Under the pieces are notes generated by a model. The model was not told the DNA's origin and made no database searches. It saw only the letters and a program-made list of their open reading frames with translations. From contig JAMPIQ010000002.1 in assembly GCA_024699855.1 (NCBI GenBank), positions 12,772,001 through 12,836,000 on the forward strand: a stretch of DNA of 64,000 nucleotides, read 5' to 3'. Below, piece after piece: positions 24,401 to 37,334 of this stretch. Each line of letters opens with the position of its first letter. The stretch's first letter is position 1. This stretch comes from Aphelenchoides besseyi. Its lineage: Eukaryota; Nematoda; Chromadorea; Rhabditida; Aphelenchoididae. Both the position numbers and the translations under genes were made by a program.

Positions 24401-27400
24401 TACTTCGCAAATTGATTCTTGCCTTTCGTCCACTGCCCAGCCAAACTGCGTATTCACTTCTAAACTATCTGTTTGGTTTTGTTATGTTTTACGTACGAAC
24501 GCCGTGTGAAGGATCGGATAAGTCGATGGGTTTGGCGTTGAGTGTAATTTGGTTAGTTACACCCTACGTTCATGGTCTTTATTTTAAAGATCTAAAACAA
24601 ACGCTTAAAAAAGAACAATGCGACGTAAGATCTATGCTACGATGCTTCTAAACACTACTATTTAGCAAGCACTAATGATAACAGCAAACGTTCCGAGTGC
24701 TAAGAAGATTATTGTTCATGGACCTGATAGCAGTAGTGGCGGTATCCCATCGCAATTTCCAATCCACGAAGACACCCAATTTCAACAAATCCTCACGGAT
24801 AGTTTGGATTTTTTCAATATTCCTGAAGACGAGTTAGATCATTACTTTTTGGTTGATTCGAAGACCGGCTTCATTCATAATCCAACTGCTTATGTTCGGT
24901 TCGTAACCTCAACTTTCACTCCAACTATGAAAACTATTATTTTCAGTGACTTTTACTTTTTCCATCGATCGTTTTATCCACAACTTACACTTGCCAAAAT
25001 GGATCCAAATACTGCTCTTTACAAAATGAAAACCTACGCATTTCAACAAAAACTCATCGAAACCGGAAAAGTTCTTTTAACTCACAACGCTCTAAGACAT
25101 AGTCCAGAAAGCGTGGTAGTCGATTCATGAAACTTCATACCAAGTTATACAATGAGTTTAGATTCCACAACGTATCTTCTTTTTACACGATGAGTTCACT
25201 CACTTGCCATCGTTTCCTCGTCGAAGTGTGGAGTCTTGTTTTGGTATGTATCAGGGAGCAATGGGAAACGAACTGCAAGCCATCGATTCAATGCATAAAT
25301 TTGTTTGGAGTAAAGTCAGTTTTCGAACCATTTAAATAACCTCATGATAATGATTTCAGTTGGTGAGCGACATGTTTGAAAAGATGGAAAACGCTTTCAT
25401 GTTCGGAGATCTGCATTTGTTCATTAATGTAATCAATGGTATCGTGATTATACATTGCGAAGACGTGCTTATCATTCGTCGTTGTATGGCCACTTATCTC
25501 ACGATGGCAATTCACTTTAGCACCCTGTTTGCAAGCAATGTAAGTTGACCAAAAAGTTAAGATTATCTCGCTTTAAGGGTTTCTTTTTGATTATGCCAAC
25601 ACTACTTCGTTGTTATAGTCAACGTCAAACGAATAAGTTGTTTAAACAGGTCATCGAGTTTGTTTGCAAGCAGTTTTACATTTTACATCGAAAACCGTTT
25701 TTGTTGCAAATGTTCGGTTCAATTGCTGACATTTGTGACCAGAATAACAACGATCTCGAGATTAATGCCATGCAAATCAAAGCCAAATATCTCTTCAATC
25801 TGCTTCTTGCTATGGAAATGATGAATGATCTTACCGACCAATTGGACATACTCACACTTGTTCCTTATCCCAAACCCTTAAAAGCGTTGGATTTGTGTTA
25901 TCGAGATGATCCTAATTCGTTCCTAATGCTACCTGATGCGATGGCGAGTTGTGTTACTGTTTGTGCTTTTTCGTCGGAATCAAAACGAAGTCATCAGATG
26001 TTATTGATTATGCAAGCGATTTTACCGCATTTTATTGCTCATCAGGAAGCCGAAACTTTGAATCAAAATAACAGTCCCGCCGCTCTAAAACACGAAATAA
26101 CAAGTTACACAACAATGTGCGTGGAAATGAAGACACTCGTAAACAGCTGTGAAGCATTGTTACGGTAAGTACCGAGAATACTCACTTGTAAACTTACGTT
26201 TCAGTGGACCAACACGCAACTTCGACATTGTAAATGCCGTCAATGAGCGCGGAAAATCGTTTATTGCCGATTCGCCACAGTTCTTCGATCCTCCAACAGT
26301 CGCAGATGACGAGCCGAAAATGAATACAACCAAGTAAGATATGAGCTTTCGAGTTCCGACTTAAATTTTAGTATCAGTACAAAAGAAAAGAAAACTCCTA
26401 TTGGAGCTTGGGATGCAAATGCTGACAACATGGAGTTACAAAAAGAGATTTTTCGTGGACCGCGAGATGCTTTTCTCTTGCTTTGTGCTTTGTTTATTGA
26501 GAAGGCGGGTGCTCGTCTCAAGGAATTGACCAAATTAGCTGCCAATGTTGAGCATACGAAAATACCCGAAGTGTTTGATCACAAATGTCATGTGGTTAGT
26601 ATATGAAGTTGGACCCACGGATAATTTGTTTGTAGAAAATCGGCGAAGTTGCAATGTCGTTGTTGAAAGTAGCGCCGTACGATTTGAGTGCAATGTGCTG
26701 TCAAGGACTTCAGAAGTAGAAGACAGAAGTTTATTCTTGTAACCAGTACACTTCAGATATTTCACGAGCATTCTGCCGATTGTCGACTGGTCGGTTGAAA
26801 CAAACCGTTCAGCTCTGAATCTTATTCTACGGCGTCTCGATAAAACGATTGCCAAGATTGCAAAGAAGCCGTCCGTTCGAAAACGAGCGAACTGGACAGC
26901 GATCGGAAACTGGCTAACTGGTTTATATCGAACTCTGTGCGCATATCCATATATTGCTCACTTGCATTCACTGAAGGTTGGCACGAAGTGTTAGAATAAG
27001 CAAGAACATTTTCTTCAGGCAATAACTCAAATGTGTCTTCGGTTAACGGTGGGCGATCATTGTACTGACGAAGTTGTTTCAAATGTCTACTCGGGATCAA
27101 ATCCGATGACAATTCTAAATGCCAGTGTACCGCCTCAATCTTTTTGCAATATTGTTCTTCGATTAACAGCATTTCTAATGCAAGCACTTGGACAGGTTAA
27201 CAAAAAGATGAAACAACTTCAGGACATTAAATTTGTAGATGGTATTTTCATTGGAAATCGTTTGTAGTCAAGAAGGAGTGGGGGTGGCTGCCGAACGTTT
27301 GGAAGCGATCTTATGTCACATTCTTATACCGCTTTTCCTTATGGCTGCCGTACCGGGAAAAGAAGCACCGCAATTTCAAGCCAAAGATCTTAACTATTGT

Positions 27401-28918
27401 TTAACTCTTATGTACAACACAATCTGTCCGCCGTTGGCAAAACAAAGTTTGGCGCCCACAACCACTGGAACATTAGCGAACACGTTGATTCGTGGGGCAA
27501 CACATGGTGCTTTTAATTGATTTATATTTTTATTGCAAATCGCTTAGATGCAAGTGGACGACAAGGTTCGGTTTCCGTAATGGATCGTGGACATAGTGCG
27601 ACTGTTTCAACACATCGAATTATACGTGATTCGGCGGTACAATCAATATTTCTTGGTATAAAGAAAAAGACTTTTGTTAAACAAATTGGTGTTTTCAGCA
27701 ATGAAGGCAATGGTTCTTGCTTTCCACCGACAAATGACGAGCCATTGGGTCAAATTTGGGAAGATTGCGAGGGAGATGATTTCCAAACGTTTGGGCGGTT
27801 CAGCGTTGTTCTCGTTTATTGAATTCCTATTGAGTATAAATTTGCCCATTTCTTTGATTATTTACCCGGTAATACAAAATAAGGTAAGTATACAAAACGA
27901 ACAACTTGATAGGAATACTTTTTAGTTGAATCAAAAACCAAATTCCGAACAAGAAGCCCACTGGTTTAATGAATTGCGTGAACGTGTTGCAGGTGTACAA
28001 CAAACTTCTTGCGATAACATCAAAGGTTACAATCTGTTGTTGACTAAACTACAACATGAGCTTCAACAAATGCGTGACGACTTCTCGATTCGCACGTTAG
28101 ATGTTCCACGTTCTCACACGCCCACTATCGGCGATCTACATAGCGATTCGGGCAGCACTCAAAGCGTTAGCACACATCGATCAGGTCGGCCAGCTACCGC
28201 TTCAACGGAAACACGTCGTTTGAGTTCGTCGACGGCCTTCAGTAAACTACGCGGCGCCAAGAGTTCGGTAACATCAGCTGGTCCGGGATCTGTCACATCA
28301 GCCGAACTTCCCAGTCATAATCTTCACGATGCCACTATTCTTGAAGATATCGAAGACGAGACCACGCAAATGATTACGGGAAAAGTGCCGAAAAGCCCTT
28401 CGTTACCATCTAATAGAGCGACTCAATCGCGAAAACGATCAATTACCGGTTTGGGTATGTTCCGTAGTGTGCGTCGTAAATCGCGGTACTTTACCGACGA
28501 CGAAGATGCTAGTCGACAATTTGAAATGCGCGACATTCATCGACGTACAAAATCGTGGAATAAACGGTAGTCTTTGGCTGGATTCTTTAAGAAACTTTGT
28601 AACATTTAGTTTGGCAACGAGAAATAGCTTGCAAACCGAAGACACCGTCTTAATCACACCACTCACAATGCCCGAATCTCAATTACGACCCGAAGCTTCA
28701 ACACCAACCTCAAAAACCTCCGAATGTCAACATAGTGTTGTTAGCGGTAATGATCGTCCAAGAAGTTAGTTTAACATTCGAGAACACAATTTGATGTGCA
28801 TTACACATTTTTAGTGGTTTCTTTTTCTACTCCAAAGCACAGTAGGAATTCTCAAGCCACTAGTGACACCGACTCATCTGATGAGTATTACATAACCGCA
28901 CGACACCACTTGATTTAG
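15403..28918 (+). CDS. unc-80: UNC-80, NALCN channel complex subunit
   Basis: Giant scaffold that stabilises and localises the NALCN/NCA sodium-leak channel with UNC-79 in neurons. About 44 exons give roughly 3,485 aa, near the size of vertebrate UNC80. The start is the ATG 10 bases after a TTTTTCAG acceptor (ends 15392); the first residues end in PLPIQTFLWRQT, the UNC80 N-terminal signature. Landmarks: RYATYFDVAVL-like block (17650-17760), FLECANFVHRCNHGNWPEW (about 20117), DFLDDGTVN (about 20467), TFLRETF-like block (about 20560), EEGAQQIFKIPPP-like (about 23700), FVRTPCEG and KDLKQTLKKEQC (24490-24620), KQFYILHRKPFLLQMF (about 25670). The long second intron is 405 nt; most others are 40-50 nt. 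Ser/Thr-rich insertions are species-specific. Only the exon 38/39 junction near 27242-27272 fails to resolve with a normal intron. Confidence 0.96.
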
Positions 28919-29159
28919 CGTATTTAATCCGTGTGTTACCTCAACATTTCTCATAAGGGAATTTTCTTTGTTATCATCAAATTTTTAAAATATTTTTATC
29001 ATTGTCATCGATTTTTTACTTGTAAACCACATGCTCATTGCAATGCTTTAGAGAAAGTTTTACAACATAAATATCTTAATTAAACAAAAGCAAAGTACTG
29101 AAACCATAAGCCGGGAATGGAGTAACACCGGTGAATGAATAAATCTGCTGATCCATCTG

Positions 29160-31150
29160 CTAGTTCCTCTCTGCAAAAAGCGTTGCAATTAAGATATCGT
29201 TAAGTTCACTTACTTTCAATATTGTCGTATCTGCTGGCGTCAAACGGAATGCTGTCCACACTAATTGCATCGAGCTCTGCCTTGGGAGCATTGAAATTGT
29301 GAAACGAGAACATTGCCGTGTATTCACTGTCAGCACCACTGAAACAGAAACTAAGGGAATATATTCAGCTAAATGTACCTATAATTGGAATAGCCGCATG
29401 AATCCAGTCGTTCTATACCGGGAGACAACGGAATGTTCAAAGAGGCGTTGGAATGCTCGTTGAAATTACGTGGTGTTTGGGAGAAGAACTCAACGCAGCT
29501 GTTGGATGATGTCGGCGAATTCGTGCCACGATTATTCAAACGAACCAAATTGCGGAATGACGATTTGATGTTGGAGCCCAACGTTTTGATGTTGCGCTTA
29601 ACTTGACCGATCATTGTGTTTCCAATCGGTTCTTCGGAACGAACTCTAAAGCCAATGTTGCATGATACAGTTTTTGTTTCTTGTTTACCGTTTGTGTAAG
29701 TACTTTGGTGATTTACATTCACTACAATAAAAGATTACGTTACGTCTAATCGAATTGATTTGCTTACGGGCTCTCACTGCGATCGTGAGTAAAACCATTA
29801 ATCTCGTTGGAATGTGTAAGTGAATTCCCGTTTGTAGACAAAAATGAAGACTCGTTAACTAAAATTTATAATTGTTTTACTTTTAGATGTTGTTTCTTAC
29901 TGTTCACTAAATCGTAGAAGATTTCTTTGTACCATTTGATGAAGACTTGAATGAGCAGATTTTGTGTTGACAAACTCGAGACCTGATCCCGTGGATGTTT
30001 GATTCTAAATCGAGTTATCTTCATCTTTCTATCATTGATTCGGTTTACCGAAACAAGTTGGGAGTCCAAACCAAACTCAAATTTGCGTGATCCATTCCCG
30101 TCAACGCGTGTTGCTCGGAAATCAATGCCAAATGTCGCATAAGAAACGCAGCTGTTCTACAAGTTTCGAAGATAAATGAAGAAGAACAAAAAGGTTTACC
30201 GAAAATTTGCGGAAGTTAATCGTCTGGACAACTCACGGGCATTTCGAATTTGCTGTTCGATTGCACTTGATTGCATTGCCGACTAAACGACCAGCAACAT
30301 TCAAGACAATAGTATGGATACTTACGTTTATACACGAACTCGAAAACCGACCAAACAACCGATTGGGTATTGAACGAAAATAGAACTTCAACAAACAAGC
30401 GATCACATGAACATCGATATTGGCGACGCGTTCAAATTCGTAGTTATCGGATCGCTTATTGTCATAGATCTCTCTGAATAGCATTAGATGATCGGTTGCT
30501 AATCAGATGATATTACTTTAAACTGTTCATTTGAGTCATCGAACCCGATACACGATAAACACCGAGAGCCAAATTGTTTTCGATAAATCTAGTAGCATCA
30601 AGAAGAATACATGGAATAGCTTCAACACAACTATCCAAGTGCTTTTCGAGATCTACGCCAAACACTCGACCATGTGTGAAGTTGCGTTCATTACGAAGTG
30701 CATATCTTATTTTATTGATGTATGAATCTTCAGTACCCTAAAAGATTCACATTATCTGATATTTTAGGATAGAACCTCACATATGTACGCTCAATAAACG
30801 CGGGAATAGGAACGGGATTGCCATCATGTTGACCTTTATTGTTGAGCTAAAACTAGATAGTTAACAAATTGACTAGTGATTTTGCCTTTACCTCTACGAA
30901 GTTTAGAACATGAGTGCAACCGATTTTGATTTCGTCGCGTTGTAAGATGGCGGTAAAACGTCGCATGAAAACATCTACGAGGTTACGAATTTCACCTTGT
31001 TGTAAGATTCGTTGTTTTCGCGATAAATTATCAGAAATCGCGAACAATTCGCTACTTAACATCGGTAACCGCGAATATCGGCGTGTGAAAATGCAATCGT
31101 GAAGGTTTTGATCGAAATCAACAAGATCAGCACTTGATCTCTGGATTTGC
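29160..31150 (-). CDS. ARHGAP32/33-like RhoGAP without SH3 domain (5' end unresolved)
   Basis: GTPase-activating protein for Rho-family GTPases. Exons (-): 31150-30892, 30846-30781, 30737-30517, 30473-30326, 30282-30200, 30156-30049, 30004-29901, 29858-29778, 29721-29379, 29338-29214, 29170-29160; every phase agrees, at least 516 aa. The first exon seen is the C-terminal half of a PX-like domain (CIFTRRYSRLP), followed by FVELNNKGQ and IPAFIERTY, as in ARHGAP32/33 just before their SH3. The RhoGAP domain follows at once: VFGVDLEKHL, arginine finger in GVYRVSG, FLMRHLALISE and LVWTPNLFR. The tail is Ser/Asn-rich and ends YDNIEKRN. ARHGAP32/33 have an SH3 between PX and GAP; here a roughly 43-nt intron occupies that place. 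N-terminal exons should lie above 31150, but I could not place an ATG. Confidence 0.85.
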
Positions 31151-33579
31151 CTAAAATGAGCTGATACCCAATAACCGTCGATGTTCGTTACCACTGCTCT
31201 CCGTCGCACTTCACGAGAAACCGAAATTTGTAGCAGTTCGATTGATGGTAGTCACGAATCAGAGATAGGTTCAGTTGTGAGAAGACAATACGATCGTAGT
31301 GCGCGTGTACGTCTCTACAACAGAATTCTAGTCACCATCTACTACTAAACTTTATGCTTATGAAACTTGCGTGACTTTGTTCACGTGTTTCAGATGTTCA
31401 AAGACCTTACAACTGACCTTCTGTAAAGAGGCAACGATCTCGAAGAAGAGGAGCGTTCGCTCACATCTGCTTCCAGGTTACCAGCGTCCATTACATGAAG
31501 TAGGCGGTACGCACCAAAGATGCGTAGTTCAATTATTCACACGCACTTATTTCCGGCAATCTTAATGAGATGTAATTAAAATACAATGAGTTCAAGAAGG
31601 AAAACACGAAACGTTCCGGCGACCAACGGGAAATGTTTTTCGCTATCTTTCATGTACATGGAAAAAAAGTGCGTGGTAGTGAGAACACATAATCGTTTTA
31701 AAAGAACAGTTCGGATATCCGGCGAATTTCGAAGACCAAAATAAACACGCGAAAAAGGACATTTCTAAGCGGCACCTTAATTCGTACACTAATCAAAATA
31801 TCATGAACGTCATGAATCCGTAAATTTGAAGGCACAATACAAATTTGTACTAACAATTGTAGATTCTGTTTTCATTCTCAACGTCTTTTGCGTAATGAGC
31901 TCGTCGTCAAAACCTTCTGTTGTCTAATTGTCCGCCAACAATGTTCGCTGCGTGGGCACCTTTTTTGTAGGCAAAAACGTCAAGACAAAAACTTCAGTAC
32001 GATAGACGTGAATAAAAATTGTTGAAATCTTTAATCGAGACCTGCAGTTGGTTTCATTGTCAATCTGTGGGTGACACAAAGTAATGTTCAGAAATGTAAA
32101 CAATTCCCATATGTAGCATTCGGCACAGATAACAACAAGATAGAGATGTAGCAGTTATCAAAAAAACTAAAAACTCAAAAAGCATTCAAACCGTCGTTCT
32201 GACTTCTTAGCCCATGGGGAGAGTGTCTTTTGAGAATCCATAAAATGCGTACTGTTATGGTTGCCACAAAAAACTCCAAGCCGCATACAACGTTTTCAGT
32301 GCGTGGGTAGTTTTGAGTCTTAATTTCAGTAAACGGAAAACAGGAGTCCACTCTCATCTTTCTTTTCTCGTGCCTTCCGATTTTCACGTCTTCATTTTTG
32401 TTTAGGACCCGAAACACATCATTTTGCCACGAGCTATAACCGCAAAAAACCCTTTCAAACTATTTCTTAATGGTCTCTAATTCTCGGTTGAACTCTTTTC
32501 GAATCATTAGCCTTCCTATTTACTTTGATTTTGGACATCAAATTCGGATTGATTGTGGACGATAAGAAGTAGTAAGGTTCTCGTACAAACGCAAACCCAA
32601 AAGACGCGTAAAATATACACGCAGTAAAAAGCGTTAAAAACTAGTTATGTGATTAAAAAACTGCTTGAGTGGCGCAAGTTAATTACGGATCTAGCGAGTG
32701 CATATCCCGAAAGTTGTTTATAATTCAATCTTCAGCGAGATTTCACTCATACGCAAAAATTTGAAACTCTTCGAGCTTTTAATTTTACTCCTCACATTCA
32801 TATAATAAGCTTCCATTACTTTAATAGTCGAATTGATTCGTTGAAAAGCTCTTAGATTGTGTTAGATTTCACAATTCAACAGCTCGATGATTAGTATCCG
32901 ATGTGTGGATTATCCTCGAACTTTCGGAACAGTTAAAAACGAACACATTGAGACTAAGAAGCCTTCTATTGCTTCAAATAACAAGTCACTAGTTTTAACG
33001 CATTGATTGAAAGTAAACAAAAAGATTAGATGATGGTGAATGTGCAGATAAACGAACCACGAAAAAACTTCATATGATCGGCAATTGTAAGTTACTCGAA
33101 GTTTACGCGTAAATTAACGGCCACCTAATTGACCAAACAATGACCAAATGCTCACTCGATTAAGATTGGCCATTCAACGCGTTCTGTTTATTCCCAACCA
33201 CCTATCGCCGAGTTGTGCATCGCTGTGTTGGGGCCATTTTTTACGAGCGCAAACGTTTTGGACTCACTCCTTTTGTTTGATTACTTCGAGAGGCAACTGT
33301 TCTGCAAAGCCGTTTTCACTAAAATGCTCGATCCCTGACCGGGACTGACCACCTCGTCCGCTTCTTCTAATGAAATGTTGACAAACAAGAGATTAGAACC
33401 GTCTTTTGTTTACCTTGCTTTTTATGTCACCGACATTCTAATTGAGCTCAAAAACTACACGAACTCAGAATTTGAACGCGAATTGACTACACAATCTAAA
33501 ACAAAACATTCTTGTCATGATACTCGACTGCTAATTGTACGGACGTTTATTGACGAGTTTACACGTTTATTTACTTTAT
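31151..33579. other. non-coding stretch, may hide 5' exons of the RhoGAP
   Basis: An open minus-strand frame just above 31150 (about 31190-31215) could supply a preceding RhoGAP exon, but it runs into a stop without an ATG. Nothing else is recognisable. Short frames (31371-31565 +, 32175-32417 -) look random. The far end holds minus-strand AATAAA-type signals just below the GPCR stop codon (about 33560-33575). Confidence 0.5.
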
Positions 33580-34922
33580 TCACATCTCTGCATGAGTTCC
33601 TTTGAGCCACGTTGAAGTTCGACAGTTGCCAATCAGTCCAACGGATTCGGCCGTTCGCGTCAACTGCGGCAGATTGCTAACTGAACGCGAACAACGTGGA
33701 ATCGATGGAATTTGTTGGCTGGATTTGGAGAGAAACAAAAGATGAAAAGTTCTACGAAAATCGCCGTTTGTCACTACGTAAAGACAGAAATTTATGGACG
33801 AGTACAACAGCGTTAGAAACTCGAGCAGCGATCCAACTTTGTCGTAAATCTTAACGCCAAACTCTTCGCCGTTCACAGCTGTCAATAAATTCAACAAGCC
33901 ATGCGGAAGCTCAACCTTTTTGAATAAAGATCAGTTTAACAACGTCAATGAAGCTACTTACCATCGTGCATAGAACCAAAATGATGATCAATGTATGGGT
34001 TGTCTTTAGAGGACCACCATTTCGTTTGTGAATCCCAGTTGCACGTTTTCGTAAACATTGTTCTCGTCGATTTTCAACCGATTGAAGTGATCTACAAACA
34101 GTTGTTGCACAAAATCAAGCCTTCATAATCATTTACCGTATAATGCTGCCCAATAGAAATATGAAGATTATTGACGGCACCAATTTAGCTATGACGCCAA
34201 AAGACCAGAAAACTAGACTCACGAGCAGCGGATTGTCGGCGTATCTCAGATCGTACATAACATCAAACTTGCAAACTTCGTCTTCACGTTCCGTAATCAA
34301 TGAGACTCTTGAAGTAAAATACACGGGAATGCAAAGCACAGGAACTATCAACCAAATCATAATTGAGCAAGAGATAGCCCAGTCATTGAACGAAATAAAC
34401 CGATTGGCACGAATCGGCCACCGTAGACACAGAATTCGAAAAATAGCCAAAGCGAGTGTATGGGCGAAAGCAACTGAAATCGTGGATTAGACGACGTTTT
34501 GAATCTTTGATCGATACCCGTATGAAATATGACGTTCAAATTTACGTTAATCAATTTATAAGCATTTGCGGTGTAACCCCAAAAAAACTCGAAGCTAAAT
34601 GAAACGTTTTACGCAATGAAACATAACGCTGGAATACCAAAGCAGACGAAATTGTTCAAAGACAAGTAATCCCAGGTAATTAGTATCGAGTAGAAACTGT
34701 GCAAACGATAAACCAACAAGGAACACGTTTACAGATGTCTGCATGTTCTTTCTAAACCAAAAATTTTCATAAGAAAACCAATACTACTACTCGCCTAGTG
34801 AGCACGATAATGTTAATAACATTGCTAATACCACCGAATATACAAATTATCGATGAAAGCGTTACATGTACCTTATCGTAGGCCTTAATTGACGTTGTTT
34901 GCTGTTTCCGATCTGAGAACAT
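33580..34922 (-). CDS. DMSR-like (myosuppressin/FMRFamide-type) neuropeptide GPCR
   Basis: Seven-transmembrane receptor, probably for an RFamide-type peptide. Exons (-): 34922-34795, 34751-34638, 34594-34518, 34473-34137, 34091-33962, 33915-33580; phases agree, 373 aa. TM1/TM2 read FGGISNVINIIVLTRKNMQTSVNVFLVGLS. TM3 ends FRILCLRWP in place of DRY, as in the DMSR/srw group. TM6 runs LIIILVLCTM-VELPHGLL, matching the TEFPQG-like motif of DMSR receptors. TM7 is YSSINFCLYVVTNGDFRRTF. Intron 1 must use a GC donor (AG|GCGAGT at 34794) to keep TM1-TM2 in frame; the nearby GT breaks the frame. The ATG at 34922 is the first in frame, but an upstream exon is possible. Ligand unknown. Confidence 0.85.
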
Positions 34923-35610
34923 ACCTCCGAGAATTCATGCAGAAAACACCAACTGTACCAACAATTGGGATCAGAAACGTCGCTTATGTTCCCCATACAA
35001 ACGATTACGAATACGCTTAAACTTCACTACGTCTGTAAAGCGTATTGGAAGAAATAATAGGGCGGGATTTCTTGTATTAGACGCTTCAACCCACTCCTTC
35101 GTTACTTGGCTGTATTTCCGTCTAATTTAATCACAAAAAACAAACTTCGAAGACCATATTGTTCTATTGAAGATCTCTGTTAGTCTATAAGCCAACTTCG
35201 TTGTCTATGATTGTGTTTACGGCAACCAACAGCGAGGTAAGTCGCGTAGTACGAGTAATGCAATTATCTTTGACTCTCGACTTGTAAATAAACATTTCCG
35301 GCGCATTAATGCAGATCTTTGCACCTTAAACTAAAATTAGTTTGTTAATCTTTAATTTGTTCATGTTATGTGTTGAAATTGCCAAAAGACAGTAATGGTT
35401 TTATTCCCAACAAGTAAACGTAAAACTTTGGACAATAAGTTACGACTTAAAATGCACCGCTTAAGCACAGATAGAAATGGTGATGTTACGAAGGCGTAGT
35501 ATAAGAACCAAGAAATATGCACCGAATCAAGAGATAATCGAATTCAACTGTGAAACGTGATGGATAATGCAGGAGACAAATGTTTGTTGCAAATCGGTAC
35601 CCGTCATTGA
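34923..35610. other. intergenic stretch
   Basis: This region lies between the 5' end of the DMSR-like receptor and the 3' end of nucleobindin, both on the minus strand. I see no ORF with coding character and no RNA gene. Confidence 0.5.
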
Positions 35611-37334
35611 CTAGACTCCGTAAACTGGATCAACTATCTTCGGAGCTTTTGGAGTAACAACTTCGGGATGTTGAGGTTGATGGTTGACTGGCGGCTAAAT
35701 ACATACGATTATTTTCGTATCATTTAAGTGTTTTGTCAACCTGTTGAGGCGGATTTTGTGCTGGTACCTGATGAGAATTTTGGTCTAAATGAGATGGAGC
35801 ATCAGTGATTGGATCGTAAGCTCCTTCGCCCCAACCTTGTTGTTTGGCGTATTCTTTCTCAAATTTCTGAAGTTCTTCGTCCGTATATAATTTCGTATCG
35901 GCGATGTCATCCCTTGAAGTAATCGAATCAACCTCGATCCTAATCATAACACCTACCATCCGGCATCCGGTTTTTTATCGTCGACTGTCGCTTCGTTGTC
36001 CTAAAAACAAAGTCATCCAATTAGCTTTTGACTCAATTTGTCTGCGTTTACTTGAAGGAATTCGTTCAAGGAAATCAAACGGTCTTTGTTCTTGTCCATT
36101 TGACCAACCACATGCTCACGCATTCGATACATTTCCTCGACTCTAAAACACCAAACGTTAATCAATAAACGGAAGCAATAACGACTTTTCACGCGGATCG
36201 TCATCGGGATCTGAAAAAATCCAATTAGAACTTTTTTGACGACTTACTCTTCTAATACATTTACACTAAGCAAGATGACTCACCTGTTTCGTTGTAGACT
36301 TTTGCCAATTCAATTTGGAAAAGTGCTTCCAACTCATCGTCATTCCAATATCCATCGCCGTTCAGATCGTGAAGAGCAAAGAAGGTCTTCGGATCGAAAC
36401 TATCTTTGTCCATCTGTAATTGGATATAGATTGCTAACTAATTGAATGGTGAACTTACATGATCGGTTTCTTCCCAGACTTCTTCCAATTGCTCTCTGCC
36501 GCCGGGATGTTTAACTTTTTCGTGTTCTTTGTGTCGTTTCTTCGATTCTTCCAACTTTCGTAGCTCTTCTTCACGCTCCTTCGGTGGTAGCTGATTCAAA
36601 CGGTGATCTTCTTCGGCCTTCTTCTTCATCTCGTACTCCTTGAACTGTTCACGACGATTGCGATCAATTTCATCCATGTGCTCTACAGTCTGAAACATTT
36701 CTTTTAATTTACCAATTCGCAACCCAAAATTACCTTCAAAATTAGCTTTCGAAGATCTTCCTTGTGAAATTTTTCCCAATTATAAACGTCGATGTGGTCG
36801 GGAATCGCGATTTTACTCGCATCTCCAGTTCGTTTAATGTCCTGATCGATTTGTTCGCGTAGACGTTCCAATTCAGACAGTTTTGCTTTGGTGAGTTGAT
36901 CGAAGACATCGGGACTCAAATCGTCAATATGATCAGCAATTTTTCCAGTCTAAATCTTCAGACTTTATGCAATCAACCGAAGCAAGTACCTTAATGTCCT
37001 CTTCGTTCATCGTCTTAATGCGATCACGAAACTTCTCATCACCTTCCAAAATTTTGACCACTTGTTCCAAATATTTCTGAAATCAAAACTTCTTCGTTGA
37101 ACTCCAACGAAATAGCGCTCACCGAATACGCGAACTGATAAATCTAAAATTGAAATTAAACACAAAAAATGAATTTCAACCACCTACCGGTTTCTGGTCT
37201 TCGGTTTGAGGAGTCGCAGAAGTCGCGTGGACCGGGGCTTCAGTTGCTTGAGAGGCAGCTTGACGGTTTGGCGGTGGAGCCGTTAACAATGGAGTTAAAA
37301 CACCAAGCAGAAAGATGATAACAAGTCCGTTCAT
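35611..37334 (-). CDS. nucleobindin (NUCB/nesfatin-type calcium-binding protein)
   Basis: Secretory-pathway EF-hand protein, Golgi-resident or secreted in animals. Exons (-): 37334-37188, 37143-37123, 37076-36990, 36949-36734, 36689-36459, 36413-36284, 36210-36186, 36142-36052, 36000-35957, 35912-35741, 35694-35611; 415 aa. Signal peptide MNGLVIIFLLGVLTPLLTA. The nesfatin-like N-terminal half (YLEQVVKILEGDEKFRDRI) leads to a DNA-binding-like basic/acidic coiled coil (KVKHPGGREQLEEVWEETD). Two EF-hand loops follow: DLNGDGYWNDDE and DKNKDRLISLNE. The leucine zipper after the EF hands of vertebrate NUCB1/2 is replaced by a short Pro/Gln-rich tail. Exon 2 is a 21-nt microexon coding seven residues. 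Confidence 0.95.
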
